From: a virus
Length of the DNA stretch: 27,068 bases
Virus record (IMG/VR): IMGVR_UViG_3300042383_000617
Location: 1 to 27,068 of that record
Direction: 5' to 3' (one strand)
The position numbers and the translations under genes were made by a program. The notes beneath the pieces were generated by a model. That model was not told the DNA's origin and did not search any database. It saw only the letters and a program-made list of their open reading frames with translations. Each line of letters starts with the position of its first letter. Position 1 is the stretch's first letter. Positions 12,881 to 22,429 of the stretch are shown here, one piece after another.

Positions 12881-15349
12881 ATGTCCAAAAACCGGGGTAA
12901 TTCCCAGCGTATCCAGCACCGCCGTGGCTCGGCTGCGGAGTGGACTGTCAATAATCCCATCCTCTTTGCCGGGGAGCTTGGGTATGAGACGGATACCACT
13001 CGGATCAAAGTGGGGGATGGCGTCACCCAATGGGTCAATCTGGCCTACGTGGGCCAATTTGGGGCCAACGACCTGGATGGCCTGACAGACGTGTCGATCA
13101 CCAGCCCCGCCTCTGGGGCCGTCCTGCGGTACGACGGGGCCTCTTGGACTGACTACGTCCTCTCTAAGTCCGATGTCGGCCTGTCCAACGTCGATAACAC
13201 CTCAGACGCCAATAAGCCCGTCTCCACAGCCCAGGCTGCCGCAGACGCTGCCGTAGCCTCCGCCGCCTCGTCCGACGCGACCAGCAAGGCCAATGCCGCC
13301 CAGGCCGCCGCCATTCAAAGGGCTAACCACACTGGCACCCAGCCGGCCAGCACTATTACCGGGTTGGCCGCCGTCGCGACATCGGGATCGTACAACGACC
13401 TGTCCAACAAACCCAACGTCATCTCACAGGCCGATGCCGATGCCCGCTATGTGAACATCACGGGCGACACGATGACGGGTGCGCTGACCGCAACGGCGGT
13501 GACAGCATCATCTTCTGGACTTTATTCGGTCGATGGCACGACGAACTGCCGCATTATTGCGGCCGCTGGAATTTCATACTTCGGGGCCACCAGTAACAAC
13601 TCCGTGCATTTGCAGGCCAACAACCAATCTCATGTTGTGATCCTGCCATCGGGCAACGTCGGCATAGGGACTGCGAGCCCCGGCGCAAAGTTGCACGTTG
13701 CCGGATCGGGCCAAGGCATCTTCATCGAAGACACAGGCGCAAACCGTGCTGTACTGGGACTGTATGCGTTCAATAACGAACTGCGGATTCAGGGAACGGC
13801 ATACGTCAATGCCGCGCAGCCGCTGACCGTGTGGACAGCCAACGCCGAGCGTATGCGCATCGACGCCAACGGCAACGTCGGCATCGGAACAACTAGCCCA
13901 AGCGCGAGGCTGGATGTTCGCACCAACACCGCCAACGACGGCATCCTTCTGGCAAGCAGCACTTCCAATTTGCAGATTCGCGCACTGAACGGCCAAGGCG
14001 CAAATAACGGCATCGTTCAGGCCAACGACTCTGGAATCATCTATACCGGAGGCACGGTCAATACGGGCGCATTCGTCATCGCACCGTGGAACAACGCAAC
14101 GTGCGGCCTTCGCATGGACGCCAACGGCAACGTCGGCATCGGGACTGCGAGTCCGACAACGAGGCTGGACGTTGCGGCTGTCAGCACAATCGCGAGCGGG
14201 ACTTGGGCTGGCGGCACTGACTTCGTAAGGCTGCTGGCCGCTTCCGGCAGTGCGTTTAGCGAGCAGGCGATTGCCTTCCAAGAAGCCGGTACTAATGTCG
14301 GCGCGAAGATCGGCGTCAAGAATCAGGGCAACGGCGCATATGACATTGTTTTCGCCAACAGAGACAACTCGTCTTTGACCTCTGCGTTTGCGGAACGCGC
14401 TCGCATTGCCGCTACGGGCAACGTCGGCATCGGGACTACGAGCCCCAACCAGCGACTCCATGTCAGTGGTGGTCAATTCTGGAACACAACCTCCGATTTC
14501 GTTCTCGGTTCAACAGGAACGATTATCGGCACCGGACACGGCGCTGCGACAGGGAACACCTACGGGTTCATCGCGGCAACCAATGTCGGTGGGACAGCGT
14601 GGAGCAATCTCGTCTTGCAGTCTGGCGGTGGCAACGTCGGCATCGGGACTGCGAGTCCCGACCAGAGGTTGGCCGTAAGCGGAAACATATCATGCTCCGG
14701 CATCCTCTATGCCAGCACCGGCATCCAGACCTCTGGCGCGCGTGCCCTGTTCAGGGCTAATGGCGAACAATACGGCGTGGGCGTTGCGGCTTCAGCGGCC
14801 GGTGGGTTTGTCTATTTCGGTGCCAACAACGGCACTGCCACTCCCGATGCCGTTATCAGTGCAGCAGGCGGCAACACGCTGATGACCCTGCAAAACGGCG
14901 GCAACGTCGGCATCGGGACAACGAGCCCCACAAGAACGCTTCATGTCAACTCAGCGGGCTTCTTTGCTGCTCGCATTCAGTCTTCCGACACAATTGCCTG
15001 CGTCCTAGAGATTTCCGCCCCCGGAAGGACTTGGGAGTTGGCCGTCAACGGAACGACAGGCACCACTGGGGTTGCTGGAACGTTCTACATCTGGCAGCAA
15101 GGTGCTGGCGGCGGGCCACGGTTTGCCATCGACCCCACAGGCAACGTCGGCATAGGGACTGCGAGCCCTACGATCTCCAGCGGCGTCGGCCTTCATCTCT
15201 CCGGCTCCACTCTCCGACTCGGTACAGCCCGCACCCCGGCCAGTTCGACGGCCACTGGCAACCAAGGGGAAGTCTGCTGGGACTCTTCGTATCTGTATGT
15301 GTGCATTGCAACGAACACTTGGCGCCGCATCGCCCTAACCACTTGGTGA
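12881..15349 (+). CDS. long tail fibre with Mtd-like N-terminus and GNVGIGT repeats
   Basis: An 822-aa fibre. Residues 8-50 match the N-terminal domain of major-tropism-determinant-type proteins: RIQHRRGSAAEWTVNNP, then GELGYETDTTRIKVGDG. Then comes a SDVGLSNVDNTSDANKPVST linker and Ala-rich coiled segment, typical of trimeric fibres. From residue 258 to about 760 seven copies of GNVGIGTxSP, usually followed by xxxLxV, recur every 71-97 residues, each probably closing one beta-domain. The C-terminus (GEVCWDSSYLYVCIATNTW) is a common phage fibre ending. Proteins with GNVGIGT repeats often carry a self-cleaving S74 chaperone at the end; none is present here. The gene has its own strong Shine-Dalgarno. 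It is likely the main or side fibre for host attachment. Confidence 0.88.
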   Translation: MSKNRGNSQRIQHRRGSAAEWTVNNPILFAGELGYETDTTRIKVGDGVTQWVNLAYVGQFGANDLDGLTDVSITSPASGAVLRYDGASWTDYVLSKSDVGLSNVDNTSDANKPVSTAQAAADAAVASAASSDATSKANAAQAAAIQRANHTGTQPASTITGLAAVATSGSYNDLSNKPNVISQADADARYVNITGDTMTGALTATAVTASSSGLYSVDGTTNCRIIAAAGISYFGATSNNSVHLQANNQSHVVILPSGNVGIGTASPGAKLHVAGSGQGIFIEDTGANRAVLGLYAFNNELRIQGTAYVNAAQPLTVWTANAERMRIDANGNVGIGTTSPSARLDVRTNTANDGILLASSTSNLQIRALNGQGANNGIVQANDSGIIYTGGTVNTGAFVIAPWNNATCGLRMDANGNVGIGTASPTTRLDVAAVSTIASGTWAGGTDFVRLLAASGSAFSEQAIAFQEAGTNVGAKIGVKNQGNGAYDIVFANRDNSSLTSAFAERARIAATGNVGIGTTSPNQRLHVSGGQFWNTTSDFVLGSTGTIIGTGHGAATGNTYGFIAATNVGGTAWSNLVLQSGGGNVGIGTASPDQRLAVSGNISCSGILYASTGIQTSGARALFRANGEQYGVGVAASAAGGFVYFGANNGTATPDAVISAAGGNTLMTLQNGGNVGIGTTSPTRTLHVNSAGFFAARIQSSDTIACVLEISAPGRTWELAVNGTTGTTGVAGTFYIWQQGAGGGPRFAIDPTGNVGIGTASPTISSGVGLHLSGSTLRLGTARTPASSTATGNQGEVCWDSSYLYVCIATNTWRRIALTTW
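13652..15160 (+). repeat. seven identical 14-base repeats coding GNVGI
   Basis: GGCAACGTCGGCAT occurs at 13652, 13871, 14126, 14417, 14630, 14900 and 15140, each followed by MGG(G/A)AC. Spacings are 219, 255, 291, 213, 270 and 240 bases, all multiples of three. The DNA is identical even at third codon positions, although the sequence between the copies differs, which suggests recombination or gene conversion between copies. Confidence 0.9.
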
Positions 15350-15352
15350 TCT

Positions 15353-15655
15353 ATGGACCTTCCCCTGCTGATGGCGGCCGAGCCGCTCGTAATTCCCGCC
15401 CGCACATATGACCGCATCTGGATTGAGGTGGTTGAGATTTCCGCCCCCACCCCCGCAGGAGATGCCACTGCCCGTGTGCGGTTACGCCGGTTTGCCGTGG
15501 AAGAAGGCGAGGTCTACGTGGAGCCCGATAGCCAGCTGATCCAGGTGGACAACATCTTGGAAAAGGCCCAGACGGACACTGATCTTGCCGCAGCCGTGAC
15601 GGCCCTGATGGCCTACATCGGCAAGGCTGGCATTGAGCAGGGAGTGATCGCCTGA
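15353..15655 (+). CDS. small tail-region protein, function unknown
   Basis: A 100-aa protein three bases after the long fibre. The N-terminal 60 residues look beta-type (RIWIEVVEISAPTP, ATARVRLRRFAVEEGEVYVE); the C-terminus is helical (NILEKAQTDTDLAAAVTALM). No known domain is recognised. It is coupled by TGATG to the adaptor gene, so it may take part in fibre attachment or in tail assembly. It contains no catalytic-looking motif. Confidence 0.7.
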   Translation: MDLPLLMAAEPLVIPARTYDRIWIEVVEISAPTPAGDATARVRLRRFAVEEGEVYVEPDSQLIQVDNILEKAQTDTDLAAAVTALMAYIGKAGIEQGVIA

Positions 15656-16797
15656 TGTTGACGTACCAAGACACTGTAGAACACCTGATCACCGCTTCGT
15701 TTGGCGGGCCGCAGGACGCGGAGCAGAAGGACATCCGCACGGCCATCCAGCGGGCCTATCAGGAGATCGCCTGGATTCGGGACTGGGAGTTCTATAGCCA
15801 GCAGGGGCGGATCATTCTCTCCCCGACATGGCAGGGCACGGTCACATACACGGCCTCTACGCGGACGATCACCAAGCAGTCCGGCGATCCGTTCCCGACC
15901 GATGCGGCCCAGCACATGATCCGCATTGGCGAGGTGGTGGCCAAGATCGCCACCCGCGTGAGCAATACGCAGGTCACGCTGGACTCCACGCTGCGGTTCC
16001 CGACCGACATCCCTAACGCCGCGTCGGCCCGCACGTTCCGGACGGTGTTCCCGCTCCCGGAGGACTTCCGCAACATCGACGCCCCGGTGGATGACACGGG
16101 CTGGACAAATTTCCAGTACGTCTCCCAGGACGTGGCGATGAAGCTGGAAGCGTCTAATTCCGCCCTGGGACCTCCGTACTACTGGACGGTTGTCAAAGAC
16201 CCCAACTCCTTCGGGTACGCCATCAAAGTCCTGATGGACGGCTATCCCATTGATGTGGAGACGCTGGACTTTACCTACCGCCGATCCCCTCGCCTGCTGC
16301 GACTGTCGGGGCATGAGACGACTGCCAGGGCGGGGACGGTCAGTGCAAGCGGCACCACTGTCACTGGATCGGGGACGAGCTTCTCCACCGGCATGGTGGG
16401 GTCCATCATTCGTATCGGGACGGCCGACAAGCATCCCGATACGTTGGGGTCGATGAACCCCTACGTGGACGAGGCTCGCATCACGGCCGTTGCCAGCAGC
16501 ACCTCCCTCACGGTGGATAAGGCGCTCTCGGCCAGTGGCGTGAAGTACGTCATCACCGACCCGGTGGACATGCCCCCCGGCATGCACAACTGCCTGCTGA
16601 GTGGGTGTGAATACTGGCTGGCCCGTACTCGGAACGCCAAGCCGGACAATGCCTTTGCGATGTACCAGCGCGACCTGCGGCTGGCCATGGAGAACGATCA
16701 GGTGGCTCCGCTGTCTGGTTCGATCCGGGTGGTCTGGGATGCCTACGGCTGGAGAACCCCGCTCCAAGCCGACGACTACGATGGAGGTTCGCCGTGA
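15655..16797 (+). CDS. head-tail adaptor / tail tubular protein A-like
   Basis: A 380-aa protein that resembles the adaptors linking portal and tail in short-tailed phages. The N-terminus is a helical bundle-type segment (TAIQRAYQEIAWIRDWEFYS) with the Trp/Arg pattern usual in these proteins, and the C-terminus is helical with CEYWLARTRN and MYQRDLRLAMEND. Two similar beta modules are inserted: from G61 (GTVTYTASTRTI, IRIGEVVAKI, TQVTLDSTL) and from G227 (GTVSASGTTVTGSGTSF, IIRIGTAD, ARITAVASSTSLTVD). The middle region has FPLPEDFRNIDAP and a Tyr-rich segment. It lies directly before the nozzle-type genes, as in podovirus tail operons. Assignment comes from order and helical pattern; it is probable, not certain. 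Confidence 0.7.
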   Translation: MLTYQDTVEHLITASFGGPQDAEQKDIRTAIQRAYQEIAWIRDWEFYSQQGRIILSPTWQGTVTYTASTRTITKQSGDPFPTDAAQHMIRIGEVVAKIATRVSNTQVTLDSTLRFPTDIPNAASARTFRTVFPLPEDFRNIDAPVDDTGWTNFQYVSQDVAMKLEASNSALGPPYYWTVVKDPNSFGYAIKVLMDGYPIDVETLDFTYRRSPRLLRLSGHETTARAGTVSASGTTVTGSGTSFSTGMVGSIIRIGTADKHPDTLGSMNPYVDEARITAVASSTSLTVDKALSASGVKYVITDPVDMPPGMHNCLLSGCEYWLARTRNAKPDNAFAMYQRDLRLAMENDQVAPLSGSIRVVWDAYGWRTPLQADDYDGGSP

Positions 16798-17060
16798 TCA
16801 CGATTGAGAAGTGGGCCGGGCTTGTGACCAACGCTAGTCCCTATGCCCTACCTCCTGGAGCCGCGGTGACGCAGGTCAATCTGCAGGTCATCGCCCCTGG
16901 GCAGCTGACGGTGCGTCCTGGCCTGTCGTCCGTGTCGTTCACGCAGCACACGGGATCAACCGCTCCCGTTGTGCGGACGTTCCGTTACCCGCGAGACACG
17001 GACAGCATCGTCTACCAAAACTCGGACGGGAAGATTTTCGTAGCGCGAGGTCCATCGTAA
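16794..17060 (+). CDS. N-terminal nozzle (tail tubular B-like) fragment or small partner
   Basis: An 88-aa protein with a GTG start in a GTGA overlap. It reads KWAGLVTNASPYALPPGAAV, then a strand with GQLTVRPGLSSV and then VVRTFRYP. This is the characteristic opening of large podovirus nozzle/tail proteins, where an Asn/Pro-rich arm precedes an RPG turn and the first beta-propeller blade. Here the frame ends after 88 codons and the large protein restarts by TAATG in another frame. Either the gene is split into two coupled polypeptides, or a frameshift or sequencing error broke one gene. It is certainly part of the tail set, given the motif and position. Confidence 0.68.
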   Translation: MITIEKWAGLVTNASPYALPPGAAVTQVNLQVIAPGQLTVRPGLSSVSFTQHTGSTAPVVRTFRYPRDTDSIVYQNSDGKIFVARGPS

Positions 17061-19681
17061 TGCAGATCGGCTCACGTTCCCCTGGCGGTCTGGTCAAAAT
17101 CACCGTCGCCACCGGAGGCACCGGGTACACCACGCCACCCACCATCACCATTACTGGCGGCGGCGGCACTGGTGCTACAGCCTATGCCCACATGGCCGGC
17201 ACTGCGGTGGAGTCTGTCTTCGTCTCTGCGCGTGGCACGGGCTTTACCCAGGCTCCCACGATTTCGTTTTCCGGCGGTGGTGGAACGGGGGCTGCGGCGA
17301 CGGCTGCGGTGTACACCGGCTCCGCTCGCCCGATGAGCTTCTTCAAAGGCCGTTACAACGACATGTACGGCGTGGACGGGATGGGGAGGGGCGTTCGCTG
17401 GAACGGCGTCGATGCTTCAGTCGAACCCATTGGCCTGTCGAAGTCTCGTCGCGGGCCGACGATTGTCCAGGCGGCTGCCACCAACCAAGGATTCGTCAGT
17501 GCGATCCAGATCGTCAATTCTGGCAGTGGGTATGCGTCCGCGCCCGACGTGACGTTTAGTGGTGGTAGTCCTTCTACTGCGGCGAAGGCCAAAGCCACCA
17601 TCACGGATGGACGGGTGACTTCGATCACCGTCACGGAAAATGGAGCCAACTACCAGTCCACCCCGTCTGTGACGCTTACAGGTGGCGGCGCCGGCGGCGC
17701 TACACTCGGTGTCGGCGTCATGGGCTCGGTGTTTGGCGTCACCGTGATTTCTGGCGGCTCTGGGTATGTCTTCGCCGCGACCACCAGCCCGTCCATTACC
17801 TTCTCCTCCGCGCAGGGGCTGACGAGCGCCAACGCTAATGTGATCGTGGATTCGCTTGGTAAGGTGTCTGGGATCAATATCCTGTCCGGCGGCACTGGCG
17901 CTACCGGGGCGGTGACGGCCACGATTGCTGGTGGTGGTGGATCAGGCGCTGTGGTGGCTGTGCAGATGTCCTACCGCGTGACCTCCGTCACGGCGATCAG
18001 CGGCGGCACTGGTTACATGGCGGCGCCGGTGATTACCTTCCGCGCTGCGACGGATGACACCAGCGGCAGCGGCGCAGCGGCGACGGCCGTCATCAACGGC
18101 TCCGGTGCTGTTACCGGGGCCACCGTCTACGCAGGCGGGGATTACGCCAAGCCACCCACGGCAACGATTGAGGACACCTCCGCCAAGGCGGTAGCCACGC
18201 TGGAGCGTCCGATGTCCGGCAAGTACCAGTGCTGCATCCGCTATCTGGACGACACGCCGGAGTCGGAGAACGGCCCTGTCCCGTCCGCAATCTCCGATCT
18301 GACAGAAGTCGATATCCCCGGCTCCGCCGGCACACTCACATGGTCGTTTGACAATACCGGCATTGACGACCGTGTCAGTGCAGTAGAACTCTGGAGGACC
18401 TCCGCCGATCAGGCTGTCATCCTCTACCGCGTGGCGACGATCCAGCGAACGGATGCGGCGTTTACTGGCACGTACGCCGACTCACTGACGGACGACGATC
18501 TGCAAGACACCAAGCGGGCCAAGTACGGCCTGATGCCGATCACGCTGCCATCTGGCCAGTTGAACGCCCGGCGCTTTGGAATCCCTCCTGGCGAGTTTGC
18601 CGTCGCCTGCATGTTCCAGGATCGGGCGTGGTACGCCGTGGACACCACGGGCCTGCGGCCTAACTCCTTGCTGTATTCCGAAATTGACGAGCCGGAGAGC
18701 GTCCCGGAAGAGAACGAGCTGGTCGTCCAAGAGAACACGGTAGATCACGACAAGATTGTGGCCCTGATCCCGTTCGGTACGGAACTCCTGATCGCCCAGC
18801 AGTCGCATATCTACAAGTTGAACTATGTGGCCCAGCCGGTGATTGACGCCTCCATCATCTTGGGGAGTTATCGCGGCGTGCTGAATACGTCGTGCTGGGC
18901 CACCATGGCGGGCGTGGCATTTCTGGTAGACGGCTATGGAATGTACGCCTTCGACGGGCGGGCTGAAGACCCCGTCTCCGTGCCGGTCGATAACTACTGG
19001 CGGGATGGGATCATCGACTTCTCTAAGTCCAGCCAGTTCCACGTTCGTGCCGATCTCGGCTCCAGAACCGTGCGGTTCTTCTACTGCACCGCCAGCGACT
19101 CTGCCCCGGTGCGAGCGCTCTGCTACTGCATTGCTACGAAGGCATGGTGGGAAGAGACGTATCCACAGGCCGTGACGGCAGGATGTCCTGCATTTGTGGG
19201 CGGTCGCATTCAAGAGGTGTATGGCACTGCGGCGGGGGGTATCTCGCGGTTTGATGGTGGCACGGACGCTGGGTCGTCCATCCCCTACGCCATGCGCACG
19301 GGAGCGATGCCGCTGTCGAACGAAGGTGGCTCGCGGGCTATCGGCGTGGTCTACAACCCAACACAATCCGATGCCACTCTGAATGTGGGCCTGCACTACA
19401 ACAACTCTGGCACACCGCGACCCAATGCGATCTCGTCGGACCAGGGTGGCGGGTTTGCGACGACGGCCGGTGGAACGTCAGCCCAACTCAACATGAAGAA
19501 GACCCGGTCGGCTCTTGGGGATTCGACCGGGTTTGCCAGAGCGTATTACTCAGGGCGGGTAGACGAGCGCTCCTCTGGTGGGGACAGGCACATGGCGATT
19601 GCCGTGTCGGGAACTCAGGCGGCGACCACTGCGGCCGATGCCGTGGTGATCTACGCCGTATCAATCGACGGTGTGAAGTAA
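17060..19681 (+). CDS. tail nozzle-type protein with GGTGY repeat insertions
   Basis: An 873-aa tail protein. Its C-terminal 470 residues look like a beta-propeller or platform of the tail tubular B type: YQCCIRYLDDTPESENGPVP, AVELWRTSADQAVILYRVAT, a segment with RAWYAVDTTGLRPNSLLYSE, then IVALIPFGTELLIAQQSHIY and MYAFDGRAEDPVSVPV. The N-terminal 380 residues contain eight GGTGY-type repeats in two groups (two, then six), separated by a propeller-like blade (RPMSFFKGRYNDMYGVDG). The repeats usually run GGxGYxxPPxVTxxGGGG plus an Ala-rich strand, and probably form beta-rich domains that project from the nozzle. The gene is coupled to the 88-aa gene by TAATG. The tail role is confident; the exact homologue is not. 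Confidence 0.78.
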   Translation: MQIGSRSPGGLVKITVATGGTGYTTPPTITITGGGGTGATAYAHMAGTAVESVFVSARGTGFTQAPTISFSGGGGTGAAATAAVYTGSARPMSFFKGRYNDMYGVDGMGRGVRWNGVDASVEPIGLSKSRRGPTIVQAAATNQGFVSAIQIVNSGSGYASAPDVTFSGGSPSTAAKAKATITDGRVTSITVTENGANYQSTPSVTLTGGGAGGATLGVGVMGSVFGVTVISGGSGYVFAATTSPSITFSSAQGLTSANANVIVDSLGKVSGINILSGGTGATGAVTATIAGGGGSGAVVAVQMSYRVTSVTAISGGTGYMAAPVITFRAATDDTSGSGAAATAVINGSGAVTGATVYAGGDYAKPPTATIEDTSAKAVATLERPMSGKYQCCIRYLDDTPESENGPVPSAISDLTEVDIPGSAGTLTWSFDNTGIDDRVSAVELWRTSADQAVILYRVATIQRTDAAFTGTYADSLTDDDLQDTKRAKYGLMPITLPSGQLNARRFGIPPGEFAVACMFQDRAWYAVDTTGLRPNSLLYSEIDEPESVPEENELVVQENTVDHDKIVALIPFGTELLIAQQSHIYKLNYVAQPVIDASIILGSYRGVLNTSCWATMAGVAFLVDGYGMYAFDGRAEDPVSVPVDNYWRDGIIDFSKSSQFHVRADLGSRTVRFFYCTASDSAPVRALCYCIATKAWWEETYPQAVTAGCPAFVGGRIQEVYGTAAGGISRFDGGTDAGSSIPYAMRTGAMPLSNEGGSRAIGVVYNPTQSDATLNVGLHYNNSGTPRPNAISSDQGGGFATTAGGTSAQLNMKKTRSALGDSTGFARAYYSGRVDERSSGGDRHMAIAVSGTQAATTAADAVVIYAVSIDGVK
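17114..18200 (+). repeat. eight GGTGYxxPP protein repeats
   Basis: Units such as GGTGYTTPPTITITGGGGTG, GTGFTQAPTISFSGGGG, GSGYASAPDVTFSGG and GGTGYMAAPVITF recur roughly every 30-50 residues. Two lie before and six after the blade-like segment coded at about 17312-17480. Later copies are more degenerate (GGDYAKPPTATIED). The same repeat is known from many phage tail proteins. Confidence 0.8.
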
Positions 19682-21193
19682 ATGCTTACGCAGGCCATGC
19701 CGGCGCTGCAGAGGGCCCTTGCCGGCGCTCTGCCTGACGGTGCGATCAAAGCGCTGACGCAGGCGCTGGGCAACTGCAACATGCCGCTGATTCATCGCGG
19801 CCCAGTCACCATTGCACCGCCGACGTATCCCAACGACCAAGGAGTTGAGCGACCGGGCCGTTGGAACCCGGGGCAATACCCCGGCCTCATCCCGCCCATC
19901 GATGCCGTGGACGGCCCCCGCCCACCGGGAGACAGGCTTATCGAACTGCCTGGGTGGGGCAGCCCGTGGAACAGCGTCTATTACGGTGGACCCAACTTTT
20001 CCTTCCCGACGAACAACTACTTTAACACCAGCAGTTATTACGGCGGGCCCACGTACAACGTCGGCGGAGACAGTTACCACAACAACACTTACGTCAATAA
20101 CTATTACTCCACACAGCCGCCCGGAGGTCAGCCTCCCGCGGGGCCGCCACCGGCGCAACCGCCCAATGGCGGGCTGCCGCAGCTGAATGTGCGCGTTGTT
20201 GAGGTTCCGTTTTATGACGCCCGCTTCGCGCGAGTGCCCATACCCCAGAACGCTATCGGAGGAGGGACCGCCAAAGCCACGATCCCAACGAACGCCATTA
20301 AAGACATCAACACGAATGCGATTAGTGGCGGGACTGTGTCTGTGCCGGTCATCACGAATGCAATATCGGGCGGAACTGTATCCGTCCCCCAGGTCACGAA
20401 CGCCATTTCCGGCGGCTCAATCACTTACGACAAGACTACGTCCGTCACTGGTGGGACGGTGTCGTACGACAAGACAACGTCAATCACAGGCGGAACAGTT
20501 TCGTACGACAAGGCGACGGCCGTCAGCGGCGGGACGGTCTCGTACGACAAGGCGACTGGCATAACTTTCCCGGCCGCGGGCATACCGATCACCTTCCCGA
20601 CCCCTGCCGGTACGGTGGCTGTAACCCTCACCTTCCAGTCCGTTTCTGTTGTGACGGGAGTCTCGTCCACGTTCAACTCCTCCACCTGCTCCGTCACCAC
20701 CACTCCGACGTTCACATCCATCCAAGTGCCTTCGTCTGCGACCGCGACGTTCACTGGCACCGCACCCGCGAACGGTGCGTTATCGCTGTCCAGTGCCGGG
20801 CTGGCGCACACGGCCACCAGCGCATCGGTGGCTGGCCTATCGCTAACGCACACGTCCACGAGCGCCTCCGTTGCGGGGCTTGCTCCCTCGCACACGGCCA
20901 CCGGCGCGGACGTGACCGGACTGACGCCAAATTCGACGGCCACCAGCGCGAGCCTCAGCGGCACGCCCGCAGACATCAGCTCAACCTCCGTCGCCGTCTC
21001 CGGAACCCCGGCTACGAAGAACGACGAGTCGCGGACCCTCTCCGGAACCAAAGCCATCAATACCCCCGTTGCTGCCGACCAGTCCGAGCAGACCCTTCAG
21101 ATTTCTGGCACCCCCGCCACGACCGTCCAGACCCTTGTCTGCACGGGAATTGGGGAGGTCGGGGCCGTCCAGTATCCGGTCTTTGGGCCATAG
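19682..21193 (+). CDS. repeat-rich virion protein with 13-14-residue beta repeats
   Basis: A 503-aa protein directly after the nozzle. Residues 1-30 are helical (MPALQRALAGALPDGAIKAL). Residues 100-160 are rich in Tyr, Asn and Gly (SVYYGGPNFSFPTNNYF) and then Pro. From residue 211, three TNAISGG units of 14 residues and three of 13 residues (TSVTGGTVSYDKT type) follow in tandem; from residue 372 a second array of 12-14-residue units (AGLSLTHTSTSASV type) continues. The strong periodicity of short Gly/Thr/Ser/Val repeats suggests a beta-solenoid-like or stacked-hairpin rod. There is no catalytic motif. It is likely a tail-associated spike or appendage, inferred from neighbours. I cannot name a family. 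Confidence 0.75.
   Translation: MLTQAMPALQRALAGALPDGAIKALTQALGNCNMPLIHRGPVTIAPPTYPNDQGVERPGRWNPGQYPGLIPPIDAVDGPRPPGDRLIELPGWGSPWNSVYYGGPNFSFPTNNYFNTSSYYGGPTYNVGGDSYHNNTYVNNYYSTQPPGGQPPAGPPPAQPPNGGLPQLNVRVVEVPFYDARFARVPIPQNAIGGGTAKATIPTNAIKDINTNAISGGTVSVPVITNAISGGTVSVPQVTNAISGGSITYDKTTSVTGGTVSYDKTTSITGGTVSYDKATAVSGGTVSYDKATGITFPAAGIPITFPTPAGTVAVTLTFQSVSVVTGVSSTFNSSTCSVTTTPTFTSIQVPSSATATFTGTAPANGALSLSSAGLAHTATSASVAGLSLTHTSTSASVAGLAPSHTATGADVTGLTPNSTATSASLSGTPADISSTSVAVSGTPATKNDESRTLSGTKAINTPVAADQSEQTLQISGTPATTVQTLVCTGIGEVGAVQYPVFGP
20312..20554 (+). repeat. tandem 42/39-base repeats
   Basis: Units of 42 bases start at 20312, 20354 and 20396, followed by 39-base units at 20438, 20477 and 20516. 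They encode TNAISGGTVSVPVI, TNAISGGTVSVPQV, TNAISGGSITYDKT, TSVTGGTVSYDKT, TSITGGTVSYDKA and TAVSGGTVSYDKA. The third unit joins the start of the first type to the end of the second, so the two types are variants of one array. The change from 14 to 13 residues keeps the frame. Confidence 0.9.
20795..21040 (+). repeat. degenerate 14-residue repeat array
   Basis: One 12-residue unit then five of exactly 14 residues: AGLSLTHTSTSASV, AGLAPSHTATGADV, TGLTPNSTATSASL, SGTPADISSTSVAV and SGTPATKNDESRTL. Further SGTxA starts appear at 21041 and 21104. The common pattern is a (A/T/S)G turn followed by a Ser/Thr-rich strand. DNA identity between units is modest, so the array is older than the one at 20312. 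Confidence 0.82.
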
Positions 21194-21217
21194 GACATTA
21201 GTCAGTAGGAGACATCT

Positions 21218-22428
<1,211 letters not shown>

Positions 22429-22429
<1 letters not shown>

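Noticed and set aside
13574-14476. 300-codon minus-strand reading frame with internal repeats
   Set aside because: Its repeats are only the reverse of the GNVGIGT coding repeats of the + strand fibre.
13652-15160. Regularly spaced identical repeats considered as a CRISPR array
   Set aside because: Spacers are 199-277 bases, all in one reading frame of a fibre protein; the repeat is a coding motif.
15613-16767. 384-codon minus-strand reading frame
   Set aside because: Antisense to the adaptor gene; Arg/His/Gly-rich composition typical of a shadow frame.
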